From Holacanthus passer (Eukaryota; Chordata; Actinopteri; Pomacanthidae), in NCBI GenBank assembly GCA_025331565.1, contig JAFREQ010000049.1:3444501-3508500 (forward strand): DNA of 64,000 nt. Reading direction: 5' to 3'. Under the pieces are notes generated by a model that had not been told where the DNA came from, ran no database searches, and saw only the letters and a program-made list of their open reading frames with translations. Of this stretch, positions 50,089 through 60,626 are shown in pieces; position 1 is the stretch's first letter, and each line of letters begins with the position of its first letter. The position numbers and the translations under genes were made by a program.

Positions 50089-51033
50089 CCCTCCAGTAGA
50101 GTTCAACACTAAGGTTTTTCTGGAGACTTTGGAATACCTCAAAACCTCATTCTGCAGAGTAACCATGAGTTAAAAGTACAAGATTTCTCTCAGAAATATA
50201 GTGAAGAATTAAACTTTTATAACATTGATATAGTCGACCACTTATAGCACCAAGGAGCAGTATGTGTTATATTTTGGCACATGCAGAATGATGCAAGAGA
50301 ATGCAGATGACACTATTATGTCTTCATCAGATCAAAATGGATATAAGGCAAGTACATACACTGTGAGCCTAGAATGGATGTTCAAAGGAGCTAATTGTAA
50401 GCATACATTTTTCTTAACAATTGGACACAGTAATGTTCAGACTTTGGTCTGTTTGCAACGTGTTTGTTAGGTTAAGACGAGATGTTCTGGTGGCAAAACT
50501 GAATCTGAAATAAACATCATTTTATTTCCAACAAAACACTGTATCTTAACAGAATAATTTGACACCATTTGGCTGAAAAAAGCTCTCTGGCTCTGTTTCG
50601 CCTCTGAATCAGTCGCACTCAGCAGCGATGCTGGTGGTCTTTGTTGCACCCATAACCAACCTTACCAGTGATGTTATGTTATGCTGTACACCTCCACATC
50701 ACTCCAGCAAGGTGAGGAGTCAAACCACTGGTGGTCAGCTGTACTTTTAAGTGAATGTACTGAGAAACATTACACCTCTACTGCTGCTATTGGTGCAACT
50801 GCTAGTACTAGTAAATACTAATTTAATATATATTAATATTTAAAAAATTACATGAAGTGAAACAATTAATATGTAGTCAATCAAACTCCATCATGCCCAC
50901 TGTATCATTACATCTGCACTGAGCTGTTGCAGTTTTTAAAGGATAATCTAAATTTGTTAGTCTAACTGTAATAATAGTAATTTTAATCTTAGCTTAATTT
51001 CACTTAAAAAAAAAATAGATGTATACCCTGTGT
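50089..51033. other. Spacer between the two immunoglobulin-like genes
   Basis: Contains the probable promoter of gene B and 3' UTR of gene A. A minus-strand AATAAA (TTTATT at 50521-50526) is a possible polyadenylation signal for gene A. No other coding exon was found. Confidence 0.45.
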
Positions 51034-52891
51034 TTAAATAGTAAAAGACATACCTTTACAGAAATACCTGTAGAGAAGCAAAGCGCCTCCAGTAACAGAG
51101 GTGACCAGCAGCAAACTAATGACACTGGTGACAGCTATCAGCGTGACAGTACTTGGGGGCTGGGTTGGAGCTGCAGGGAAAAGGATTTGAGAGATCCATA
51201 TAACATATAGTAAATATGCAATATAGTATGAATCAGAGTTTAAAGAAAAAAATAAAGTTAAAATGAACTGCCACCTTGAACAGTTAGTGTAACAGATCTG
51301 TTGTATGTCTGGCTGTAGGTCTGGTGTTCCACCTGGCAGATGATGCGTATCTCTCCATATTTCACTGCTGAGGAGTGCAGCGTGATGCCACTGCGAAGAC
51401 TGTACATGCCATCTGGATTGCGAATGGCCATTTCAGTGCAGACACGGGAGAGATGGTCTGCACCTGCGTGGACGGTGTGAGAGCCGTTTTGGATGTGCCA
51501 GGTAACAGTCAGCTTCTCTGGATAGAAACCTGTAATGTCACACTGTATCGTCTTCTCCTCCCCCTCTGTCACTGCTGCCTTTTCTGGGAGCGTCACTGAA
51601 GGCCGAGCTGGGGAGAGATCAACAGTACATTTATATGTATATATATATGTTTGTTTGCTTTTTGGGGTATTACTCCCTGAACATGCATTCATGCACCAAC
51701 GCACATCACGCAATGTAGATAACTGTACTGTTCTTTAGCCAACTTTGGTGGACATACTGTAATGGAGCGTTTATCAGGTAAAGAGACAGATATTTCCACA
51801 TATTTCAGGGGTTGATGGAGCCCAACACAGAAGGAGAGTGAATATTGGACTTGCATTCATTAGGTCAACAGAAACATAACTCAATGAGTCAATAAGCAAC
51901 ATTTCCTAATACATTAACCATAGAAACTTTATATGGTGAGAATATGTCAGTATTGAATTTGAAATCTGCTGTTGATCAATTAATGCTGCTTTCAAACAAT
52001 ACTTTTGAATCAATGCCACGCTCACGTCTATATAGCGAATATGAAGCTACTCCAGTTTCTATATCAGAAGACATGCAACTAAAGCGACTGTGAAAAAGAA
52101 AAAGACAATAGGAGCAAAATGGACTGCCTCGTGCTATTAGAGAAGGCAGTACAGAAAAATGGATCATTCAGTGGAAAGGAGCAAATAAATTGCTCTGTAT
52201 GAACTTTCTCAGTGATAACTTTGAATTCCCTGAAAGACGGTTTGTATTTTTCTGTAAGCTGGTTGGGGAAATTCTTGCTAAACCTCTGACAGTACAGTGT
52301 ATATTGAGTTAGTTTCTAAATCCAAAGTATGAGACACCAATCAGAGTAGAAGGAGACAGAGGAATACCCAGTACTTCCAGTGAAGTGGTCTCTGTGTAAA
52401 CCACAGGTGTGATGATTCTGCAGGTGTACAGCCCTTCATCTCCCACAGTCACATTCCGAAGCTGCAGGGATGCATCGCTTTCCAGCACTCCCATTTTATC
52501 CACCACAGAGCCGTCTCTGTTCACATGCACTCTGCCATCCTCGATAGTGTACACAATGCTCTTCTCAGCACGTTTATTCACCATGTTCCACTCGATGGTG
52601 AGAGCGCTCCACTCCACCAGCTTGTACGGTTTGTCAGACCGGCAGCTGAGAGTCACGTCTGTGCCCACCAAGACACTCAGCTTCCTTGTCCTGTCAAGGG
52701 AAGAACCTGGAAACACAGAATGGATTACCTGGAGTGCTGGAGAGTGGAGACAAGTTTGCAAAAAACAAGACAAGAGCTTTCCGTTAAATGTGATATTTAT
52801 ACAATAAAACACGATGCTTGGCATTACCTCTACAGTGCAAAATAATAACCATGACTTTAACTATAATTTTCATATTTTGTCGGTGCGCCAT
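51034..52891 (-). CDS. V-C1 immunoglobulin-superfamily membrane protein, B7-H6/tapasin-like (gene A)
   Basis: Minus-strand exons 52891-52828 (signal, MAHRQNMKIIVKVMVIILHC), 52706-52368 (V domain), 51607-51275 (C1 domain) and 51170-51034 (transmembrane). All junctions are phase 1; 290 residues. V domain: VTLSCRSD, IEWNM, DASLQLRNVTVGDEGLYTC. C1 domain: IQCDITGFYPEKLTVTWH...IRIICQVEH. The anchor is VTLIAVTSVISLLLVTSV, followed by a tail of about 14 residues without signalling motifs. The spacing and the DASLxL...GxYxC pattern recall B7-H6 (NCR3LG1) and tapasin-related proteins, so a cell-surface ligand or MHC-linked role is possible but inferred. The last exon also carries a good donor (AAAG then GTATGT at about 51054), so a different or longer tail may be spliced on. 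Tapasin paralogues are the main alternative. Confidence 0.75.
51810..52140 (+). repeat. Dispersed repeat copy in gene A intron
   Basis: 51810-51905 matches the module at 48830-48930. The following part near 52005-52065 (CACGCTCACGTCTATATAGC...GAAGCTAC) resembles the repeat at 54530-54600. Confidence 0.55.
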
Positions 52892-54140
52892 TGGACTCAG
52901 ATATCACGCCATCAGTACATGATGAAGTGAAAGCAAACACACCAGTTTCGGCCCAGTGTGTTTGTAAAGTTCAAACCGATTCCCTGGACGGAGGATCACG
53001 TGGTGGTTGTGTCACATGCAGACTAGGGCTTGGCTGGTGAACATTCACCTGGCTGTTCATTCCTTGCTAATCATTGTTGTTGTGCCGTTCAAATGCACCT
53101 CCTTCTCGACTCTCGACTTTGACCTGTGGTGTATATTCAATCATTTGTTTACGCACTATTGTCACCAAGATCACCTACATTCACCATAGCTGCTGAATAC
53201 TGTGAATCACACTCATCTCATGCAGATTTTTATGTGGCCAACTGAGAATCAAAGGAACAGCCTTCCATTTACAACCAAATATGACCTTCTGTTAAACAGG
53301 TGAACTTTAACACACCTGGAGCCAGCCATGATTTAAAAAAGGAAAGAGGTGCTCATGTGGGAGACACAATTTCTTTTGGCTTTCTTTTAGTGGCAGCCCA
53401 TTCTAGTGTGTCTTACCCTTTTAATCATCATTCATTAATATTATTATTAGGAAATATGAAATAATTGCCAAAATGATTGCCATATGAAATGATTGCCAAA
53501 AAGTTTGCACTGTATGTATTACAATACTACGATACATGTGGATGTCTATAAGGTAGAAGAAAGGCACCATGACTGAGAAAATGGCCATTAAAGTATAGGT
53601 TCACATTTTTTCTCTTGAAACAATATTCATACATTGAAACAGTCTTTTTTGCTAAGACATCTGGGGAAATTTAGATAAAGCAAATTTTGTCCTAAAGTAA
53701 CTTTTGAAGCTGCCCACTTGATTTTTCATATTCAGACTGCTGAAGCCTCATTATAAGTTCAGATAAACTTTGGAATATATTTTTTCACAGAATAAGGACT
53801 ATGTATTTTGCATTAGGTCTACCTACACAACAGTTTTTTCAGACATTGATTGAGAGAAGTAGTAGTGTGTCCATGCTGAGCTGTGGTGCAGGGATAGTAG
53901 CACACAGAGTGCATTTTGTTCTAAAAAGATTGTGGCTTTGGAAGATGCTACCTCAGACTAATTTAGCCTCATATTAGCATCAGATAAACCCTCCATCAAT
54001 TCCATTGTGAGAGGATTAGGAAAGGATGTCAGACAGTATGAACAGGAGGAGTGATTACAGCAAGAAAAAACAGTCCCAACGTTCACATGGGCACCTGACT
54101 ATTGATAAGATAAAAATATGTACCTATCCCTTAACAACCT
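52892..54140. other. Gene-free stretch upstream of gene A
   Basis: No supported exon. It should contain the gene A promoter, which I cannot place. Confidence 0.5.
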
Positions 54141-54144
54141 CTTA

Positions 54145-54870
54145 AAGGGGAACTCCACCAATTTACACTTGAAGTTTACCAGTCAAAAGGACTATATAAG
54201 CCTAAACACTTGAGACTTGAGAATTAAATTGACACAAGATGGAACAGAGCTTCTCTTATAATACTGAATAAACAAACTTGTAGTTAACACTTCCTCTGTC
54301 AAGAAGGAAAAAGGTTGCATTAAGCTGGTTCAAAACCAGGTCTGTGGTCAGACAGTGAAGTGAAAAAGTGCAAAAGGTTATAAGGGGGAATACAGAATTG
54401 CAAAAGAAAACATGAGGGTCAGACTAACAAATTTTCCATTACAGAAGTAAGCATTCCAAAGTTTGAAAAATGAAAGTCAGGATACTTAAGGGCAAAACAC
54501 TTATTTATTTTCTTGCAGAGAAGTTAGATGCTTTGAGATTGACGCCACTCTCTTGTCTATATGGTAAATATAAAGCTATAGGCAGAAGCCCATTAGCTCA
54601 AAGACTGGAAATAGGGTGAAACAACTAGCCTGACTCTGTCGAAGGTAAAAAAAAAAAAAAAAATCCACCTACCAGCACCTCTAAAACATGTTATATCTTG
54701 TTTGTGTCTGTACCAAAACCAAAGTGTAAAAAAGGTGGTTTTACAGGTTCCAGGCTATTTCCTGGCTCCACTGGTTGCCTAGCAACCTCACAATGATGTA
54801 CTTCATGAGAGTGGTATCAATCTTCTGATTATACATTGCAAGAAATCAAAGAAGTCTATATCCCCAAATG
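54145..54870 (+). repeat. Teleost interspersed repeat
   Basis: Starts near GGGGAACTCCACCAATTTAC and includes AAAGACTGGAAATAGGGTGA, a poly-A run (54646-54662), CCACCTACCAGCACCTCTAA and TTGCCTAGCAACCTCACAAT. I recognise these as parts of a repeat frequent in teleost genomes. Class uncertain; there is no coding potential. Confidence 0.6.
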
Positions 54871-55811
54871 TCAAACTATTTCTTTAACAAATGCTGCTGA
54901 ATATCTGCAAAGTATTTCAGCTAAATTTACCTGAAACATCTAAGCAATTATTCCCCATCAGTTCTGAAAGCATGATGATTTTTGTGACCACAAGTGTGAC
55001 ATGCTTCAAAGTAATGCAGCACTTTTTACTTAATTCAGTGTGGAAACCTGAGGATGGTCTGCAATCTCCCAATCTGGTTTCAATACAATATCAAACCCCA
55101 ATACAAGTGTAAACACCAGCTAAGCTGCAGTGCAAGATTCCAACTATGATTTACAGTCAAGGCAGATAACTCAAAGTTAATGCATATATTATATTTAAAT
55201 CAGTCTCTAACAGCTGATTGACAGTATGTGTTTGCCAGTGTCTGTACAAGAGATGCTCTTGACACTGTGTTCCATAGATCTGTGATCTGATTTGTGCTGA
55301 TTCACAAAGCAAATCAAATGCATATGAGCTGCACAACGTTCATGCAGTATGAGGAAGCGAAAAGGGAACATATGCCAGAAAGTGCTAATTTGGCAATTTT
55401 CAGGTTAAAAAGTGCCCAAGGAACAAAGGTCAGATAAGACATCATGACTTCATATAACCACTGTTTCAACAACAGAAAAAATGGTTATGTAAAACTTTCA
55501 CTTATGAACACGCACTTATGTATCTGTAGATTCTTAGAATATAGTACACCAATGTCTGTAATAAGGGATGTTAGGAAGCTCCTGTGTGTCCTACTAATGA
55601 GTACATAAACTAACTTTGTATGTGACATTTTTGTATGTGTGCACTGTCATTACAAAGTCCATCTTTTTTATTTATTAAAAAACTTTTTTTATTTGACGAT
55701 GGTTTACTTTACATACAACAGTCTTTATTGCAAAATAACAGCTTTGTAATTGTAACATGTTTTAGAAACATAATTTCCAGAGAGGCTTATCCCTGTACAC
55801 AGAATGGATCA
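54871..55811. other. Spacer and tp53rk 3' UTR
   Basis: No gene. A minus-strand AATAAA (55724-55729) lies about 85 bases after the tp53rk stop and is the likely polyadenylation signal. Confidence 0.55.
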
Positions 55812-57057
55812 TCATCCCACCATTGACCTCTTCCTCCCTCTCAATCGAACCTCATCAAGCTTCTTAATGACCGCTGACGACTTCTTTGATGATGCTGTGT
55901 AGCTTTTCAGCAGCTTCTCAAACAGCGCCTCTGTGTTGGGGTGAGTACTGAGGAAGGCCTTCTCCAGCACATACAAGTCCACCCCCTTGTCTTCCGGCAG
56001 AGCAGAGATGTAACTCAAGCCAAAGTCGATGAGGACCAGGTCTCCGGACTCCCCGTTCTCCACGCCACATCTCAGCAGCATATTGGAGGTGGTCAGATCT
56101 CCATGGATGACGTCCTCATCATGCATTTTGGCTAGGATCTGGCCCACCCTCTCCACCAGCTGCTCCAGCTCTGGCTCCTTACAAGAATCAGACTGTTGAG
56201 TGGATGCAATGTAGTCACGCACAGTCGAGGAACCCACGATTTCCTCCAAGAAAATACAGTGGGAGGTGTAGTCCACAAAATACACGACAGGGGCAGATAT
56301 GCCTGAGAAGAGAAATTGAAGAAGAGTCAGATTCAGCAAACTGTATGTTGGGCTCTAAGGATGCAAAAACAACTCAGTTAAACTGTAAGTCTAGTATTAA
56401 AGGTCGATAGTATTAAATTATATTTTCCTTATACTCAACAAATCTCAAGAAAAGACCAAAACCAACAATGTGTTTGCTCGTCTCTAAATGCTGATTGACT
56501 AACATCCTACCCTGTTTGTGGCTCTTAGCCTGACAAACATTAGTTCCTCATGAAGATATAAATGTTTAAAAAGGTCACAGCTCACATATATTTACTGTGA
56601 TTTTTAGAATGACTCTGTAATTTCCAAAAAGAGCTGGGCACTGTAGTTGTTTTTTTTTTTTTTTTTTTTAAAGTTTCTCAAACAGGAGGAAATTCAAAGT
56701 GCTGGGACTTGTTGGGGAATGTTTTCAGCAGTGGATCTATAAACACTTGGTACTCTAGTGAGTATTTTGGGCAGCAGGACTACACGTACTCTTTGGTTTA
56801 TGCCATTGTCAATTGATTATCTTGGGGTTTAAATCTGCTATTATGACAAATCAAGACATTTTAAAGACGTCACATTGAGCTTTGGGAATTTCTGGCATGA
56901 TTTTTCCAATATTTTCTGACATTTTATAAACTAACAATGAAGGGATTAATATGAAAATAATTTGCAGATTGATCAAAGAGGAAGAAAATATTAGCCCAAC
57001 TGGTAGATCTCAGCATGCTGCAACACAATTTAACCAAATTAACTAGTAGTAGTAGTA

Positions 57058-57093
<36 letters not shown>

Positions 57094-57713
57094 CAAAAAG
57101 TTGAAAAAAACCCCCAATCCGTAAACAATATTGTTCTGCAATTCCATGCTTCTTTTTATAAACAGACCCTTGCTGCCATCTTGTGGCTGTAGGTGAGTTC
57201 TTTGCCCAGGAGCTGTCAGCAACAGCAGCTACTTGGTGCTCTCGGTTGTTTTCCTAAATGACTCCTCCCGGCCTCCGTTGTTTTATCAACCCATCACCCA
57301 CTAATGTCACAGTGTGTTGACAGTATCTGCGGCTCCAGTAAAAGCTGCAGTAAAAACTACTCTAATGATCAGGCTAGCTGGGGCTATGTTAGCGCCTTCG
57401 CTCCTGTGATGTGACCAGCCTGAGCTCCGGAGCAGCCTGAGCTCCGGAGCAGCGGGTGTCGGCGGCTGTCAGACTTGCCTGCTCTCCGGCAGCGGAGCAC
57501 GGAGCGGACCTCCTGCACCGTCCGCCGGTGTGTCAGCTTCTCGTCCAGCACCGGGTGTCTGTAGCGTTTCGGGAACCTTTCTTTAATGATAGTCGGCTTC
57601 CCCAGAAACTCTGCCCGGTACACCCGAGCTTCTGCTCCTTGTTTTATTAACTCAGCTTTAGAGAGGAACTCCGGAACCGCCATGCTCTTCTCCTCAGCCA
57701 TGTTTACTTCCAT
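55812..57713 (-). CDS. tp53rk: TP53-regulating kinase (PRPK/Bud32), KEOPS complex, 2 exons
   Basis: Atypical small kinase/ATPase of the KEOPS complex, which with OSGEP makes the universal t6A modification of tRNAs reading ANN codons. Exons 57713-57479 and 56302-55812 join in phase 1 for 241 residues (human 253). The N-lobe reads [15 protein letters not shown] and [14 protein letters not shown], with lysine in IIKERF. The catalytic loop is [10 protein letters not shown] and the metal-binding loop is [20 protein letters not shown]. The C-terminal [16 protein letters not shown] tail is intact. MEVNMAEEK has two possible starts four codons apart; 57701 is the other. Intron 1 appears to be GC-AG: the donor is CAG then GCAAGT, and exon 2 restores the conserved RCRRAG-ISAPVV join. 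Exon 1 lies in a CpG-rich segment. Confidence 0.96.
56600..56800 (+). repeat. Teleost interspersed repeat in tp53rk intron
   Basis: Contains a long poly-T run (56650-56669), AAGTTTCTCAAACAGGAGGA and the TAGTGAGTATTTTGGGCAGC segment also present at 44072-44096. Confidence 0.6.
57045..57091. repeat. (AGT)n/(AAT)n compound microsatellite
   Basis: About five AGT units followed by about ten AAT units in the tp53rk intron. Confidence 0.95.
57417..57450. repeat. Tandem 17-bp duplication just inside tp53rk intron 1
   Basis: Two exact copies of AGCCTGAGCTCCGGAGC. Each contains the palindrome GCTCCGGAGC. Confidence 0.9.
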
Positions 57714-58235
57714 CTTCTTCTACTGTTTCCTGTCCTGCTGCTTCCTCTTCTCTGCTGTCACTGCTGCCACCTAGCGGCCATCTCTAGCAAACTGAAATTA
57801 TAGAGGGAAATGTCACACTGACATGGCCAAATGAAAAGAAGAGCTTAACTATCCCTAAATCTACGCACACACATATTTATGTAAACAAATGCATCCTTTA
57901 TTTTATACCCTAATTTTATGCATAATTTTAAGCCTTAAATAATACAAATGTGTCATAAAAAAAAATCACCTCCTGTACAGTTGTCAAGAGCAAGCTGAGA
58001 TCTAGAACATAGGAGACAGCAGTTGGTTTGTAAGTGTTTTTGAAACTTTGGTTTTGAGTTTGATTAGGACTTGTTGTCAGGTAGTTGTCAGACTTTGTTG
58101 GTACAGAGCACTTGCTGGTTTCACTCTCTGAGTTTCAATAGGTGGGTCACTTTCTCTATGGTTACCTGGCTGAAAATCTGAAAGGGGTGGGATTTTCAGT
58201 AAAAGCCTTTAAAAGAGAGATAGAAATCAAAACCA
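57714..58235. other. tp53rk upstream region
   Basis: Promoter side of tp53rk; no coding exon and no clear TATA box. Confidence 0.45.
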
Positions 58236-58239
58236 CCTG

Positions 58240-58380
58240 GCTGTAGACATGTTTATTTCTGCTGTAAAGTTGGGCATTTTAATATGGGAGTCTATGGTGA
58301 TTGCCCACTTTTGGACCCAGCCTCAAGTGGCCATTTGAGGAACTGCAGTATTTGGCACTTCCACATTTGCTTCATTTTTG
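58240..58380 (+). repeat. Teleost interspersed repeat
   Basis: ACATGTTTATTTCTGCTGTA, GGGAGTCTATGGTGATTG and CAGCCTCAAGTGGCCATTTG follow in the order I recall from a very common teleost repeat. Non-coding. Confidence 0.6.
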
Positions 58381-59300
58381 AGTACTTCGGTTTGGCTGTA
58401 ATGTAGAAACAACATGGACACTATGACGATATGTTGTATTTGAACTTTTCAAACTAATTTAGGGTATAGGATACAAAATGAGATCATACTACAAATTACA
58501 TGTGAGCAAGTAATTCATATGCATTATGTGAACTAATAAAAAGTTTCTTACCATTAACTAAACATTTACTTTCATCCACCATGTTCGTCTGACACATCAA
58601 GATGTCATGCACAACAACACAGTCAAATGACACATAAGGACACTATGCAAAATGAGTGGGAGTGCAACAAGGTGTACAAATGTATAGTTTAAAGTTAAAT
58701 TGACAATCTGATTGCCAAAATAGTTTTGAGACAACTGAAGTACAAATTTTCAATTGACATAGACAGATTGAAATTGACAACGCTTTGGCACAAATGGAAG
58801 CCTGTATATCTCTTTAGTCAGAGTCGTGCATCAAAACTTTTGCCAACTTTCCAAGTTGTTGTTCTGAAGATCATATTGACTTTGTAATTTTGCACAGCAT
58901 TGTATTGTTTGCACAGCAGTTGTGTTTACATCTCCAGCAGCTTATGTTGACATTAACATGATAATTATTTGAATTATTCTTAGCTACTCTGAAAGAGTTT
59001 TTAACTTTGCATTCTCTCAGTAATTATTTGCACTGTCTTAGTAATTCTGCACTATCTTGCATTGTTTTGTACAAGGTTAAGGTCTTGTGTAGATTTGTGT
59101 TGTCTCTTCTATGTAGCACCATGGCCCTGGCCCCATGTTGTTTAGTTTTCACTGTATACTGGCTGTAGATGGTTTAAATGACAAGAAAGACAATCTTCAA
59201 CTATTGGAGGTGAGGTGGTGTTCTGGTCAGAGTTCCCAGTGGGGAACTCATTTTTCTGATTATGCCGACAGTATGTAAACGAGCTATTTGACCTAGCTCC
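58381..59300. other. Gene-free stretch
   Basis: AT-rich; nothing recognised. Confidence 0.5.
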
Positions 59301-59309
59301 AATAGTGAC

Positions 59310-59690
59310 ATCACCGCCATCATGCCACGCCCCATTGCGCCACGCCCCCTGGGCTGCAGGCCACAGCCCGACCCCCTCTCGCCCTCTGGGACGTCCCTCC
59401 TGGGAAAGTTGGAAAGTTGTCGACCTCTGGCGTCAAGACTCCGCCAAGAAGTGTCTCCTCTTGCAATATGACACTGCTGCCACGTAGCTCCGACTTCCTG
59501 AAGGGCCACAACTTTTCTAGGAGCATCTCTGGATATGTTCCCAGGTTCTCAGAGCCGAAAACAGAGAAGTTCACAGCTCGTCTCAATGTTTCAGCCACAG
59601 CGGCGGAGCAGCCTGATGCATGTGTTAACAGCAGCTTCTGTACATTCCTGGACGGACAGACAATCCGAGTCGGTGAATAACGGCCACAAC
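59310..59690. other. GC-rich islet without an assigned gene
   Basis: It begins with repeated CCACGCCCC motifs (59324-59350) and has raised CpG over about 380 bases in otherwise AT-rich DNA. Both strands are open for 60-120 codons in several frames, which GC-rich sequence alone can produce. A possible donor (CTAACTAGTGAGTC) lies at 59744-59757. No protein similarity recognised. Confidence 0.4.
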
Positions 59691-59839
59691 ACAAACACTT
59701 ACTTGGATCTGTGAACAGACTCCAAGCAGCGAAGAAGAAGATGCTAACTAGTGAGTCTATTTTACTTTTAAACTAAACGGCAAATGTTGTAACTAACTAT
59801 GTGTGTATGATGTAACTAAGTGCATTTACTCGAGTACTG

Positions 59840-60110
59840 TGCATACTTTGATTACTTCCATTTTATGCCACTTCTACTCCACAACAGAGAGAAATATACT
59901 TTTTAGTGCACAGCAGGAAAAGACCTGACCACAGTTACTAGTTATTTTGAAAAAGCTGATAAAAATGATGCATTGCTGTATTGAACTGTCCAACACTTTC
60001 TAAAGTAGTTCAGAAGCTGACTTGCCACAACATTGCAATGCTGCTTACATGTTAATGCATCTGTGATAATAATACTATTCTGCTGCCTTTTTATACATAC
60101 ATAACAGATT
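59840..60110 (+). repeat. Teleost interspersed repeat (GTAACTAAGTGCATTTACTC type)
   Basis: Begins GTAACTAAGTGCATTTACTC and later has CCATTTTATGCCACTTCTAC and TGCTGCTTACATGTTAATGC, an order I recall from a frequent fish DNA-transposon-derived repeat. Confidence 0.6.
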
Positions 60111-60603
60111 AGTTTGACAGCATATTTTAGTGGAATCAGAGTAAACTATAGGCCACAATTAGTTGACTGATTCTGCAACAATTCTGAAAATAGTTTAACC
60201 ATTCAAGTAACTCAGAACAGATCTGGTTCAGGTTTTTTTTTTTTAATGTGAGAATTTGCTGTGTCCTATACCACTGTAAACTGAAATGGCTGGACAAATT
60301 AAGCAATTTGAAACTATATGTGTGTTTCACTATTTTCTGACACTTATACATATTACAACATATTACTTGGAAAAAATAATCAACAGATGAATCTATAATG
60401 AAACAATCATTTGTAGCAGCCTTGAAGCAAACTTACCACAGGCATATTATTGGAATGTGATTATTTTCACTAGTGTTGCTTCACTGTAATCAATATCAAT
60501 GTAAATTATCCTCATCACAAACTCATATTGAATTGTTTTCTCATAGACATGACCAGGACTCCGTCAAACATTGAAACATCTGGATCCCAGACTATGCTAT
60601 GAA

Positions 60604-60626
60604 ATAATAATAATAATAATAATAAA
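60604..60626. repeat. (AAT)n microsatellite
   Basis: About seven AAT units. Confidence 0.9.

Noticed and set aside
46955..52891. A single gene joining all seven immunoglobulin-like exons in order
   Set aside because: The transmembrane exon would sit in the middle and place three Ig domains inside the cell, and a separate signal-peptide exon precedes the second group, so two genes fit better.
59201..59694. Several 60-124-codon frames in the GC-rich islet
   Set aside because: All frames are open together because stops are rare in GC-rich DNA; no protein similarity.
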